This document shows positions 27,430 to 35,985 of a stretch of 64,000 bases of DNA, piece after piece (within the stretch, counting starts at the first letter, position 1; every line of letters begins with the position of its first letter). Location: contig NZ_VITN01000023.1 in NCBI RefSeq assembly GCF_007828045.1, forward strand, positions 38,767 to 102,766. Direction: 5' to 3'. Under the pieces are notes generated by a model. It was given only the letters and a program-made list of their open reading frames with translations. It did no database searches and was not told where the DNA came from. Source of the stretch: Nitrospirillum amazonense (GTDB taxonomy: Bacteria > Pseudomonadota > Alphaproteobacteria > Azospirillales > Azospirillaceae). Made by a program: the position numbers and the translations under genes.

Positions 27430-27862
27430 CAGAGTCCGCGACGCACCCGCACGTGCCACTGGCCCCTGGGTTCCGGTCATTGAACATGGCCCGGGCCCTT
27501 GGATGGTTAAGCAACGACGTTAGGCGTCCTTTTTAAGCAGATCCGGCCGAAGTGACTGGGCCGGGCCTTGAGAGGGAACCAACATCATGCTTTCCACCAT
27601 AAAACGGGCGGTGAAGCGGTAAGCCCCTTCTGGTCCTGACGCGTCTGTTGACGCTTTGAGGTCTTAAGGTCGATGGATCGACCCGATGGCCCGGCAATCA
27701 CGGCGCTAGACCAGATCATTCCCCTTCCCACCGATCGCTGACGTTGAACGGCCCCTGGCGCCACCGCCATGCCCGCTTCCCCGCGCGGTCCCTGGTTCAG
27801 CCGAATGAAGCCGGCTCCCCATACGCCCGAGGGCGACGACGGGGCCGGACAGGGGTATTGTT
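27430..27862 (+). promoter_or_regulatory. Long structured leader of the ornithine decarboxylase gene (speF-motif candidate)
   Basis: No gene of normal size is present in this stretch. It contains a short upstream ORF (27587-27622) followed by a three-way-junction-like fold. TCTGGTC at 27630-27636 pairs with GACCAGA at 27709-27715 and encloses two perfect hairpins, GCGTC-TGTT-GACGC (27641-27654) and GGTCGA-TGGA-TCGACC (27668-27683). A conserved RNA element called speF is known upstream of ornithine decarboxylase genes in alphaproteobacteria; whether this leader matches it needs a covariance search. Control by polyamine or ornithine at the translation/attenuation level is inferred. Confidence 0.6.
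27587..27622 (+). CDS. Candidate 11-residue leader peptide (uORF)
   Basis: ATG at 27587, peptide MLSTIKRAVKR, TAA at 27620, with GAGAGGGAA about 10 bp upstream as ribosome site. The C-terminal half is strongly basic. It ends 8 bp before the first strand of the leader's multibranch fold, so ribosome position on the uORF could change folding. In enterobacteria an unrelated leader peptide senses ornithine for speF; an analogous role here is a hypothesis. Confidence 0.45.
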   Translation: MLSTIKRAVKR

Positions 27863-29233
27863 ATGGCCTATCGTTTCCGTTCCGCCGTCTCTCCCCTGCG
27901 CCGCGTGCGCGCGCAGGCCCTTGCCTCCGCCATTCCCACGCCCGCCCCCACCGTGGACAGCCTGGTCGCCAGCCTGGCCCCGGCGGAGCCGATGCACTGC
28001 CTGCGCCCGCGCCAGGTCGCCGCCAACGCGCGTGACTTCATCGCCGCCTTCCACGACGCCGTGGAACAGGCCCTGGGCGATGGCGCGCGGGGCGCCGTCA
28101 TGTACGCGGTGAAGTGCAACCCCGACCCCACCATGCTGCGCGCCCTGACAGAGGGCGGCCTGCGCCATTTCGACTGCGCCTCCCCCGCCGAGATCCGCCT
28201 GGCCCGCCAGATGTACCCGTCGGCCGCCGTGCACTACATGCACCCGGTGAAGAACCGCGCCGCCATCCGCGCCGCCTATTTCGAGCAGTCGGTGCGCGAC
28301 TTCTCGCTCGATTCGGCCGATGAGTTGGCCAAGATCGTCGAGGTGGTCGCCGAGGGAAGCTTTGTGGGGGGCGCGCCTGGCGCCGACGGCGTGGACGCCC
28401 GCCTGGATCCGGTGGCGGCGGACCTGGGCCTGATGATTCGGTTGGGCATGCCCAAGGGCCAGGCCGCCTATGACCTGTCGGCCAAGTTCGGCGCCGCCTT
28501 CGACGAGGCGGTGGCCCTGCTGCGCGCCGCCCGGCCGCTGGCCATGCGCGTGGGCGTCTGCTTCCACGTCGGTTCCCAGTGCATGGACCCGCAGGCCTAT
28601 ACCCGGGCGCTGGCCATTGCCGACGCCGTGGTGAAGGCCGCCGGCGTCGCCATCGACGTGGTGGACGTGGGTGGCGGCTTCCCCGCCCGCTACCCCGACA
28701 TGGACCCGCCCCCGCTGGCCGACTACATGGCCGCCATCCGCGACGGCCTGGTGGCCATGGATCTGGCGCCGAACGTGCAGGTGTGGTGCGAGCCGGGCCG
28801 AGCCCTGGTCGCCACCGGCGCCTCGGTCGTCGTCCAGGTGGAACGCCGCCGGGGCTCGGAGCTTTTCATCAATGATGGCGCGTATGGCAGCCTGGCCGAC
28901 GCCGGCGCCTTGGGCATGCGGTTCCCCGTGCGCCTGATTCGCCCGACGCAGGCCGAGGCGCTGCAGGAGTTCAGCTTCTGGGGCCCCACCTGCGACAGCG
29001 CCGACTATATGCGCGGTCCCTTCCTGCTGCCCGCCGACATCCGCGAGGGCGACTGGATCGAGATCGGTCAGCTGGGCGCCTACGGCGCCGCCTTGCGCAC
29101 GGCCTTCAACGGCTTCGACCAGGCCCGCCTGGTGGAGGTCCGCGACGCCCCGCTGGTGGCGACCGCAGGCCTGGTCTCCGCCCCGGTTCGGCGGAATTCG
29201 CGATACGGCATATTGCGTCGCCGCATCGCTTGA
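27863..29233 (+). CDS. Ornithine decarboxylase (PLP fold type III)
   Basis: 456 residues, alanine-racemase-like barrel plus beta domain. YAVKCNPDPTMLRAL carries the PLP lysine; others are FDCASPAEI, VCFHVGSQ, DVGGGFPARY, EPGRALVATG, and the C-terminal WGPTCDSADYM with the active-site Cys-Asp pair. The group includes ornithine, lysine/ornithine and diaminopimelate decarboxylases; the next gene (homospermidine synthase) favours ornithine to putrescine. About 80 residues longer at the N-terminus than typical alphaproteobacterial ODCs; a start nearer LVASLAPAEPMHCLRP is conceivable. Confidence 0.9.
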   Translation: MAYRFRSAVSPLRRVRAQALASAIPTPAPTVDSLVASLAPAEPMHCLRPRQVAANARDFIAAFHDAVEQALGDGARGAVMYAVKCNPDPTMLRALTEGGLRHFDCASPAEIRLARQMYPSAAVHYMHPVKNRAAIRAAYFEQSVRDFSLDSADELAKIVEVVAEGSFVGGAPGADGVDARLDPVAADLGLMIRLGMPKGQAAYDLSAKFGAAFDEAVALLRAARPLAMRVGVCFHVGSQCMDPQAYTRALAIADAVVKAAGVAIDVVDVGGGFPARYPDMDPPPLADYMAAIRDGLVAMDLAPNVQVWCEPGRALVATGASVVVQVERRRGSELFINDGAYGSLADAGALGMRFPVRLIRPTQAEALQEFSFWGPTCDSADYMRGPFLLPADIREGDWIEIGQLGAYGAALRTAFNGFDQARLVEVRDAPLVATAGLVSAPVRRNSRYGILRRRIA

Positions 29234-29265
29234 GGCAAACACGGCGCTCTTAATTCAACAGAGGG

Positions 29266-29291
29266 GCCGGCGCCCGTGAAGGAACGCCGGC
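29266..29291 (+). promoter_or_regulatory. Hairpin between ODC and homospermidine synthase genes
   Basis: GCCGGCG / CGCCGGC, 7-bp perfect stem with a 12-nt loop, in the 116-bp gap between the two genes. No U-tract, so it is more likely an mRNA processing or stability element than a terminator. Confidence 0.4.
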
Positions 29292-29349
29292 GAATTCGCG
29301 ACAGCAACAGACGGTCGGTCAACCGTTGGTAAAGCCCGGAGAGTTAACT

Positions 29350-30771
29350 ATGTCCCATTCCGTGAAACATGCCGCCATCCCCGGGCGACTTTATATCATC
29401 GGTTTCGGCAGTATCGGCCAAGGCGTGCTTCCCCTGGTGCTGCGGCACCTGGACATCACCGCCGACCGCATCACCATCATCACGGCCGACGCGCGCGGCC
29501 GGGACGAGGCGGCGCACTACCGGGTGGATTTCCAGATCCGCCCGCTGACCCGCGACAATCACCGCGACATCCTGGTGCCCCTGCTGCGCAAGGGCGACTT
29601 CGTGCTGAACCTGTCGGTCGACGTCTCCTCCCTGGCGCTGGTGGAACTGTGCCAGGAGGCCGGCGCCTTCTACCTCGACACCTGCATCGAACCCTGGGTG
29701 GGCGGCTACACCGACCCCGGCCTGTCGCCGTCGCTGCGCAGCAACTACGCCCTGCGCGAGGCGGCGCTGGAGCTGAAGACGCGCTACCCCGGCGGCCCCA
29801 CCGCCGTGCTGACCCACGGCGCCAACCCGGGGCTGGTGTCGCACTTCATGAAGCAGGCGCTGCTGAACATCGCCCAGGACAACGGCCTGGACGTGGCCGT
29901 GCCCACCACGCGTGACGGCTGGGCCCGCCTGGCCCAGCGCCTGGACATCAAGACCGTGCACGTGGCCGAGCGCGACACCCAGGTGGCCGACCGCCCGCGC
30001 GAGCGGGGCGAGTTCGTCAACACCTGGTCCATCGACGGCTTCGTCAGCGAAGGCTGCCAGCCGGCGGAGCTGGGCTGGGGCACGCATGAGCGCCACTTCC
30101 CCGCCGATGGCCAGCAGCACGACTTCGGCAGCCAGGCGGCCATCTTCCTGAACCGCCCGGGCATCAGCACCAAGGTGCGCACCTGGACGCCCATGGAAGG
30201 GCCCTTCCACGGCTTCCTGGTCACCCACAACGAGGCCATCTCCATCGCCGACTATTTCACTGCGCGGAACGAGGACGGCAGCGTCGCCTATCGCCCGACC
30301 TGCCACTATGCCTATCACCCCTGCGATGACGCCATCACCTCGATCCATGAGTTCGTGGGCAAGGGCTATGTGCAGCAGGAGCGGCAGCGCCTGCTGATGA
30401 CCGAGATCGTCGATGGTATCGACGAGCTGGGCGTGCTGCTGTGCGGCCACGAGAAGGGTGCCTACTGGTACGGCTCGCAGCTGACCGTGGCCGAGGCGCG
30501 CGAGCTGGTGCCCTACAACAACGCCACCAGCCTGCAGGTCTGCGCCACCGTCCTGGGCGGCATGGTCTGGGCCCTGGAGAACCCCACGCAGGGCCCGGTC
30601 GAGGCCGACGAGGTCTCGTTCGAACGGGTCATGGAAATCGCCACGCCCTACCTGGGGCCCGTGGTCGGCGTCTACACCGACTGGACCCCCCTGGACGGCC
30701 GCGAGACCCTGTTCCCCGAAGACCTGGACCGCGGCGACGCCTGGCAGTTCAAGAACGTGCGGGTGGTGTGA
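29350..30771 (+). CDS. hss: Homospermidine synthase
   Basis: 473 residues, the usual length. The N-terminal NAD site is YIIGFGSIGQGVLP; other family blocks are DTCIEPWVGGYTD, THGANPGLVSHFMKQAL, SEGCQPAELGWGTHE and CGHEKGAYWYGSQL. It makes sym-homospermidine from two putrescines (or putrescine plus spermidine) with NAD as hydride carrier, the main polyamine route in many alphaproteobacteria. Putrescine would come from the upstream decarboxylase, so the pair forms a short pathway. Confidence 0.95.
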   Translation: MSHSVKHAAIPGRLYIIGFGSIGQGVLPLVLRHLDITADRITIITADARGRDEAAHYRVDFQIRPLTRDNHRDILVPLLRKGDFVLNLSVDVSSLALVELCQEAGAFYLDTCIEPWVGGYTDPGLSPSLRSNYALREAALELKTRYPGGPTAVLTHGANPGLVSHFMKQALLNIAQDNGLDVAVPTTRDGWARLAQRLDIKTVHVAERDTQVADRPRERGEFVNTWSIDGFVSEGCQPAELGWGTHERHFPADGQQHDFGSQAAIFLNRPGISTKVRTWTPMEGPFHGFLVTHNEAISIADYFTARNEDGSVAYRPTCHYAYHPCDDAITSIHEFVGKGYVQQERQRLLMTEIVDGIDELGVLLCGHEKGAYWYGSQLTVAEARELVPYNNATSLQVCATVLGGMVWALENPTQGPVEADEVSFERVMEIATPYLGPVVGVYTDWTPLDGRETLFPEDLDRGDAWQFKNVRVV

Positions 30772-30789
30772 GGGGGCAAGAACCCCCTC
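30770..30789 (+). terminator. Hairpin overlapping the hss stop codon
   Basis: GAGGGGG-CAAGAA-CCCCCTC, a perfect 7-bp GC-rich stem starting inside the TGA stop. No clear U-tract follows (CCTTCCTGGCCTT). Confidence 0.5.
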
Positions 30790-30800
30790 CCTTCCTGGCC

Positions 30801-31395
30801 TTAAGGGGTTGGCATAAACCCGAACAAGGTCAGGAAGTCGCGAACGGTTAGAATCTTGGTGCCTTCGAACCGCCGCAAACTTAACAAGTCCTGTTTATCG
30901 CCAGTAATCAGGAAGTCCGCGCCACCCGCCACTGCGGTGGCCAGCAGGTAATTGTCAAAGGGATCGGGCGAAGCGGAGACTGTCGGCAAAGGCCCCACAA
31001 TCTCAGCAATCCCCCGCAGGTCGTTGATCAACTGGCCCGCCACCGTCGGCGCCAACCGCGCCCTTATTTTGGGGTAGCGGGTGACACGCATAAGTTCATC
31101 CAACTGATACGCGTGGCATTTGAACGTGACCGTTCAAATGCTCCCTCAATTGCCGGGCGGCGGACATCCGTCCGCCTAGGCTCGTCCTCGCTGCGCCCTC
31201 CGGTGCTCGCTCCGGCGGCCCCGGTCGGGGCCTACAGCGACACGAGTCACCATCTCGTGCCGCTGGTATGAGTCTCAGAAACGAGCAGGCTAAACCGCCA
31301 TTCCCGCCAGAGGGTCACCACGCGTGCCGGCAGCGAGGCCTTTGCCAGCAGCGCGCTGATGAGGACGTTGGTATCAACGACGACGCGCCCCGGTC
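30801..31395 (-). pseudogene. PIN-domain toxin gene interrupted by a hairpin element
   Basis: The N-terminal third (RVVVDTNVLISALLAKASLP, then ARVVTLWREWRFSLLVSET) lies at about 31270-31391 and the C-terminal 100 residues (QLDELMRVTRYPKIRARLAP to LTVRDFLTLFGFMPTP) at 30801-31106. They are split by a 161-bp insert at 31108-31268; removing it joins SET to QLDEL in frame. PIN RNase acidic residues are VDTN near the N-terminus and DPFDN, ITGDKQD in the C-terminal half. The N-terminal fragment also lacks an in-frame ATG, GTG or TTG after the antitoxin stop, which may be a second lesion. The toxin should be inactive. Partner of the antitoxin just upstream. Confidence 0.85.
31108..31268 (-). repeat. 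Modular four-hairpin repeat element, copy A (inside PIN gene)
   Basis: 161 bp, flanked by TGA on both sides (31105-31107, 31269-31271) as a possible 3-bp target duplication, with ends TAC...GTA. Read on the minus strand it has hairpin 1 (CACGAG...CTCGTG), TGTAG, hairpin 2 (GGCCCC, loop GACC, GGGGCC), the core CGCCGGAGCGAGCACCGGAG and GCGCAGCGAGGACGAGCC, hairpin 3 (GGCGGAC, loop GGAT, GTCCGCC), a TTGAGG motif, and hairpin 4 (GCATTTGAACG, loop GTCA, CGTTCAAATGC). It shares this plan with the elements at 34444 and 41398. No coding capacity. Confidence 0.8.
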
Positions 31396-31397
31396 AG

Positions 31398-31664
31398 TCA
31401 GGCTTTGTGCGTGTGATCTTGGCGGGTCGCTGTGACGGCTTCGCGAAGCAGATCCTCAAGATCATCCGGCGGCATGTCATCGAACCCGCCACGAGCCTCC
31501 GCCATGGTCTGTTCGAATACCCGCCACTTGACCGCCTCCTCGATGAACTTGGAGAGGTCCCCTTTCTTCATGCCCCGTTGAGCCAAGAAAGTACGAACGG
31601 CGATATCGGTCTTTTTTGAAACCGAAACGCTCCAGCGTGTGGTTTCAGAGGAGATATCGGACAT
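31398..31664 (-). CDS. Antitoxin, ribbon-helix-helix type, partner of the PIN toxin
   Basis: 88 residues from MSDISSETTRWSVSVSKKTD (ATG 31664; an ATG 4 codons upstream is also open). The strand-helix-helix stretch TRWSVSVSKKTDIAVRTFLAQRGMKKGDLSKFIEEAVKWRVFEQT fits CopG/RHH antitoxins found upstream of PIN toxins; the acidic tail FDDMPPDDLEDLLREAV would bind the toxin. It directly precedes the interrupted PIN gene, the usual order. With the toxin broken, the antitoxin is probably orphaned. Confidence 0.8.
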   Translation of the reverse strand: MSDISSETTRWSVSVSKKTDIAVRTFLAQRGMKKGDLSKFIEEAVKWRVFEQTMAEARGGFDDMPPDDLEDLLREAVTATRQDHTHKA

Positions 31665-31745
31665 GGCGCGGCCCATAGGCGGATAAGCTCATAAGAGTAT
31701 AAGCGCTTACCTGAGAAATGCGAGAGCCTCCGCCGTAAAGCTTCT

Positions 31746-31799
31746 CCCGCCGGTGAAGCCACCACTCGACAGGGGGCCGCATGCCCCCTCCCCGGCGGG
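31746..31799. repeat. Nested palindromic region upstream of hisZ
   Basis: CCCGCCGG (31746-31753) and CCGGCGGG (31792-31799) pair perfectly and enclose an inner hairpin AGGGGGC-CGCAT-GCCCCCT (31771-31789). It lies in the divergent gap between the antitoxin and hisZ. It looks like an intergenic palindromic (REP-like) unit; a second copy was not found in this window. Confidence 0.5.
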
Positions 31800-31893
31800 C
31801 GCGGGGCTTAAACAATTGCGTGCGCAGCGGCCAGCGATTAAAGACCCGTAACGGGCACTGTCGCCCTTTCGACGCCCGGGACCCTTCTGCATT

Positions 31894-33057
31894 ATGACTG
31901 ACAGCGCCGACGAGGCCATTGCGGCCAAGGCCCTGCTGCCGGCCGGCTTGCGCGATCTTTTGCCGCCCGCCGCCCAGCATGAGGCCCGCATCGTGGAACA
32001 GCTGATGGCGGATTTCGGCCGCCATGGGTATGACCGGGTCAAGCCGCCGCTGATCGAGTTCGAGGAGGGCTTGCTGGCCGGCCCCGGCGCCAAGCTGGCG
32101 CACCAGACCTTCCGCCTGATGGACCCGGTGTCCCAGCGCATGATGGGCCTGCGCGCCGACATGACGCTGCAGGTCGCGCGCATCGCCCAGACCCGCCTGG
32201 CCAACGCCCCCCGTCCTCTGCGCCTGTCCTATGCCGGCCAGGTGCTGCGCGTGAAGGGCTCGCAGCTGCGCCATGAGCGCCAGTTCGGCCAGGTGGGCGT
32301 GGAACTGATCGGCAGCCTGCGCGCCGAGGCCGACGCCGAGATCGTGCTGCTGGCCATGGAAGCCCTGACCAACCTGGGCGCCGAGGGCCTGACCGTGGAC
32401 CTGACGGTGCCCACCCTGGTGCCGGCGCTGTTCCGTTCCCTGAACCTGGACGAGGCCACGCAACGCGCCGCGCGCGAGGCGCTGGACCATCGCGACGCCG
32501 CCGGCCTGGCCGCCATCGGCGGAGCCGCCGCCGGGCTGCTGGGCCGCGTCATGGCCTGCTGCGGCAACGCCCCCGCCGCCGTGGAGGCCCTGGCCGCCGT
32601 AGAATTGCCGGCGGAAGCTGAAGCGGAGCGCCAGCGCCTGGCCACGGTGGTGGAGCTGATCGTCAGCGCCGCCCCCCAAGTGCAGATCACCATCGATCCC
32701 GTGGAACAGCGCGGGTTCGAGTATCAGACCGGCGTCAGCTTCACCGTCTTCGCCCGCGGCGTGCGGGGCGAGATCGGACGCGGCGGCCGTTATCGCACCC
32801 TGGCGGGGGAACCCGCCACCGGCTTCACCCTGTTCACCGACACGGTCATCGAGGCCGTGCCCGGCCCGGCGCCGGCCCGCCGCCTGCTGCTGCCCCACGG
32901 CACCCCGGCGGCCCAGGCCCAGCGCCTGCGCGAGAAGGGCTGGGACACGGTGGCGGCGCTGGAGCCGCTGCCAGCCAATGGGGACGATGAGCAGGCCGAG
33001 GCCAAGCGCCTGGGCTGCAGCCACCTGCTGCGGGACGGCTGGACCGTCGAGGTCTGA
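31894..33057 (+). CDS. hisZ: ATP phosphoribosyltransferase regulatory subunit HisZ
   Basis: 387 residues with the class II aminoacyl-tRNA-synthetase-like fold of HisZ: LLPAGLRDLLPPAAQHEARIVEQLM, TFRLMDPVSQRMMGLRADMTLQVARIAQTRL, LRLSYAGQVLRVKGSQLRHERQFGQVGVELIG, and GFEYQTGVSFTVFARG. It lacks the anticodon-binding domain of true HisRS. HisZ activates short-form HisG in the first step of histidine synthesis. purA follows 83 bp downstream, a common alphaproteobacterial pairing. Confidence 0.94.
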   Translation: MTDSADEAIAAKALLPAGLRDLLPPAAQHEARIVEQLMADFGRHGYDRVKPPLIEFEEGLLAGPGAKLAHQTFRLMDPVSQRMMGLRADMTLQVARIAQTRLANAPRPLRLSYAGQVLRVKGSQLRHERQFGQVGVELIGSLRAEADAEIVLLAMEALTNLGAEGLTVDLTVPTLVPALFRSLNLDEATQRAAREALDHRDAAGLAAIGGAAAGLLGRVMACCGNAPAAVEALAAVELPAEAEAERQRLATVVELIVSAAPQVQITIDPVEQRGFEYQTGVSFTVFARGVRGEIGRGGRYRTLAGEPATGFTLFTDTVIEAVPGPAPARRLLLPHGTPAAQAQRLREKGWDTVAALEPLPANGDDEQAEAKRLGCSHLLRDGWTVEV

Positions 33058-33140
33058 GCGTCCATTTGATCTTGGGATCGCGCGGGGGGCCGGCCGGCCG
33101 CCCCGCCCTGTATTGAGCGCCGTTTAGAGGGAGAAGCATC

Positions 33141-34433
33141 ATGGCCAATGTCGCGGTCGTCGGCTCGCAATGGGGTGACGAAGGCAAGGGCAAGATCGTC
33201 GACTGGCTGTCCAGCCGCGCCGACGTCATCGTCCGTTTCCAGGGCGGCCACAACGCCGGCCACACGCTGGTCATCAACGGCGTCACCTATAAGCTGTCGC
33301 TGCTGCCCTCGGGCGTGGTGCGTCCGGGCAAGCTGTCGGTCATCGGCAACGGCGTGGTGGTCGACCCCTGGGCCCTGCTGCGCGAGATCGAGAACATCGC
33401 CGCCCAGGGCGTGCAGATCACCCCGGAAAGCCTGATCGTGGCCGAGAACGCCACCCTGATCCTGCCGCTGCACAGCGCGGTGGACAAGGCCCGTGAGGAG
33501 GCGCGTGGCGCCGGCAAGATCGGCACCACCGGGCGCGGCATCGGCCCCGCCTATGAGGACAAGGTGGCCCGCCGCGCCATCCGCCTGTGCGACCTAGCCG
33601 ACGAGGCGGTGCTGGAACACAAGGTCGACCAGCTGCTGTTCCACCACAACGCCCTGCTGCGCGGCCTGAACGCGCCGGAGATCGACCGGGCGGAGCTGCT
33701 GGCCCAGTTGCGTGAGATCGCGCCGCGCATCCTGCCCTACAGCGCCGTCGTCTGGCAGCGCCTGGAAGAGGCCCGCGCCCAGGGCAAGCGCATCCTGTTC
33801 GAAGGCGCCCAGGGCGCCATGCTGGACGTGGACCACGGCACCTATCCCTTCGTGACCTCCTCCAACACCGTGTCGGGCAACGCCGCCGCCGGCAGCGGCA
33901 TGGGCCCCGGCGCCGTCGGCCACGTGCTGGGCATCACCAAGGCCTACACCACCCGCGTCGGTTCCGGCCCCTTCCCCACCGAGCTGTTCGACGACATCGG
34001 TGAGCTGATCGGCGCCAAGGGCAAGGAATTCGGCGTGGTCACCGGCCGCAAGCGCCGCTGCGGCTGGTTCGACGCCGTGCTGGTGCGCCAGGCGGTGAAG
34101 GTGGGCGGCATCGACGGCATCGCCCTGACCAAGCTGGACGTGCTGGACGGCATCGAGGAACTGAAGGTCTGCACCGGCTACCGCTACAAGGGGGAGGTCA
34201 TCCACCACCTGCCGGCCGGCCAGACCGCCCAGGCCGAGGTGGAGCCCATCTACGAGACCTTCCAGGGCTGGACCGAGAGCACCTACGGCGCCCGTTCCTG
34301 GGCCGACCTGCCGGCCACGGCCATCAAGTACATCCGCCGCATCGAGGAACTGATCGAAGCGCCGGTGACCCTGCTGTCCACCAGCCCCGAGCGCGACGAC
34401 ACCATCCTGATGCGGGATCCGTTCCAGGGTTGA
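33141..34433 (+). CDS. purA: Adenylosuccinate synthetase
   Basis: 430 residues, full length. GTP/IMP site [65 protein letters not shown] and the C-terminal [25 protein letters not shown]. It condenses IMP and aspartate to adenylosuccinate in AMP synthesis. Ribosome site AGAGGGAGAAG before the ATG. The gap to aroA holds repeat copy B. Confidence 0.97.
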   Translation: MANVAVVGSQWGDEGKGKIVDWLSSRADVIVRFQGGHNAGHTLVINGVTYKLSLLPSGVVRPGKLSVIGNGVVVDPWALLREIENIAAQGVQITPESLIVAENATLILPLHSAVDKAREEARGAGKIGTTGRGIGPAYEDKVARRAIRLCDLADEAVLEHKVDQLLFHHNALLRGLNAPEIDRAELLAQLREIAPRILPYSAVVWQRLEEARAQGKRILFEGAQGAMLDVDHGTYPFVTSSNTVSGNAAAGSGMGPGAVGHVLGITKAYTTRVGSGPFPTELFDDIGELIGAKGKEFGVVTGRKRRCGWFDAVLVRQAVKVGGIDGIALTKLDVLDGIEELKVCTGYRYKGEVIHHLPAGQTAQAEVEPIYETFQGWTESTYGARSWADLPATAIKYIRRIEELIEAPVTLLSTSPERDDTILMRDPFQG

Positions 34434-34443
34434 AGAAGGAAAG

Positions 34444-34559
34444 CCCGATGGCGTGACCTTCACGCCATCGGGTAGCCCGCGACTGCGGGCGCCGGAGCGA
34501 GCACCGAAGGGCGCAGCGAGGATAGCCAAGCGGCCGGATGGCCGCGCCGGCGCCTGAGG
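34444..34559 (+). repeat. Modular hairpin repeat element, copy B (purA-aroA gap)
   Basis: Hairpin 1 at 34444-34472 (CCCGATGGCGTGA / TCACGCCATCGGG), TAG, hairpin 2 at 34476-34489 (CCCGC, loop GACT, GCGGG), core CGCCGGAGCGAGCACCGAAG and GCGCAGCGAGGATAGCC, hairpin 3 at 34530-34545 (GCGGCC, loop GGAT, GGCCGC), then GCCGGCGCC-TGAGG. It lacks hairpin 4. It could act as a terminator or processing site after purA, but it has no U-tract. Confidence 0.8.
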
Positions 34560-34575
34560 AACAAGGAAAAAAAAG

Positions 34576-35844
34576 ATGGGTTCGGATACGGCAGTCAGGA
34601 TCATTCCGCCGCAGGGGCCGCTGAAGGGCCGGGTGGCGCCGCCGGGCTCCAAATCCATCACCAACCGCGCCCTGCTGCTGGCCGGCCTGGCGGCCGGCAC
34701 CAGCCGGTTGACCGGGGCCCTGAAAAGCGACGACACCCGCTATATGGCCCAGGCCCTACGCGACATGGGTGTCGCGGTGGATGAACCGGACGACACCACC
34801 TTCGTGGTCCATGGCACGGGCCGCCTTCAGGCACCGGCCAATCCGCTGTTCCTGGGCAATGCCGGCACGGCCACCCGTTTCCTGACGGCCGCCGTGGCCG
34901 CCGTCGTGGACGGCACGGTGGTGGTGGACGGCGATGCGCACATGCGCAAACGCCCCATCGCCCCGCTGGTCGCGGCCTTGCGCACCCTGGGCATGGACAT
35001 CGACGCCCCCACCGGCTGCCCGCCCGTCACCGTGCGCGGCCATGCCGGCGGGTTCGCCGGCGGCAGGGTGGAGATCGACGGCGGGCTGTCCAGCCAGTAC
35101 GTCTCCGCCCTGCTGATGATGGGGGCCTTGGGCTCCCGCCCCACGGACGTGGTGCTGACCGGCGCCGACATTGGCGCCAAGGGCTATGTCGACCTGACCA
35201 CCGCCGCCATGGCCGCCTTCGGCGCGGAGGTCAGCCACCCCAGCGACACCGTCTGGACCGTGGCCGCCACCGGCTATCGCGCCGCCGATTTCGCGGTGGA
35301 GCCCGACGCGTCGGCCGCCACCTACCTGTGGGCGGCGGAGGCCCTGACGGGCGGGGCCATCGACCTGGGCACCCCGGCCGGCGCGTTCACCCAGCCGGAC
35401 GCCCGCGCCTGGGACTTCATCCGCCTGTTCCCCCACCTGCCGGCCGTCATCGACGGGTCGCAGATGCAGGACGCCATCCCCACCCTGGCGGTGCTGGCGG
35501 CGTTCAACACCACGCCGGTGCGCTTCACCGGCATCGCCAACCTGCGGGTGAAGGAATGCGACCGCGTGGCGGCATTGGCGACGGAACTGTCCCGCATCCG
35601 CCCCGGACTGGCGGTCGAGGAGGGCGACGACCTGCTGGTGGCCAGCGACCCCGGCCTGGCGGGCCAGAGCCTGCCCACCCGCATCGAGACCTATGCCGAC
35701 CACCGCATCGCCATGAGCTTCGCCCTGGCCGGCCTGAAGATCCGCGACATCACCATCCTGGACCCGGGCTGCGTCGCCAAGACCTACCCCGGCTACTGGA
35801 CGGCACTGGCCAGCCTGGGGGTGCAGTTGCAGGACGAGGCCTAA
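34576..35844 (+). CDS. aroA: 3-phosphoshikimate 1-carboxyvinyltransferase (EPSP synthase)
   Basis: 422 residues. PPGSKSITNRALLLAGLAAG at the N-terminus, LFLGNAGTATRFLTA, MRKRPIAPLVAAL, GGLSSQYVSALLMM, the catalytic DGSQMQDAIPTLAVLAAF, NLRVKECDRVAAL and TYADHRIAMSFALAG. It makes EPSP from shikimate-3-phosphate and PEP in the chorismate pathway. In the LGNAGTxxRx segment the residue equivalent to E. coli Pro101 is Phe, unlike the common GTAMRP form. Ribosome site AAGGAAAAAAAAG. Downstream genes are not in the pathway. Confidence 0.95.
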   Translation: MGSDTAVRIIPPQGPLKGRVAPPGSKSITNRALLLAGLAAGTSRLTGALKSDDTRYMAQALRDMGVAVDEPDDTTFVVHGTGRLQAPANPLFLGNAGTATRFLTAAVAAVVDGTVVVDGDAHMRKRPIAPLVAALRTLGMDIDAPTGCPPVTVRGHAGGFAGGRVEIDGGLSSQYVSALLMMGALGSRPTDVVLTGADIGAKGYVDLTTAAMAAFGAEVSHPSDTVWTVAATGYRAADFAVEPDASAATYLWAAEALTGGAIDLGTPAGAFTQPDARAWDFIRLFPHLPAVIDGSQMQDAIPTLAVLAAFNTTPVRFTGIANLRVKECDRVAALATELSRIRPGLAVEEGDDLLVASDPGLAGQSLPTRIETYADHRIAMSFALAGLKIRDITILDPGCVAKTYPGYWTALASLGVQLQDEA

Positions 35845-35985
35845 TCTGTCGCATAGCGTCTCTTCTTATGGTTGCAATGACAGCGTAGTCAACGGACACT
35901 GCGGCCTTCGCGCGACCGGCGGTCAACGCGGCGCGCCATTTCCGGGCCGTCCTGCATGCACGATGCCGCATTGTCATCCGGCGCC

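Noticed and set aside
34444..34559. Copy B of the hairpin repeat as a plain rho-independent terminator of purA
   Set aside because: No U-tract follows any stem, and the shared architecture with two other loci argues for a repeat family instead.
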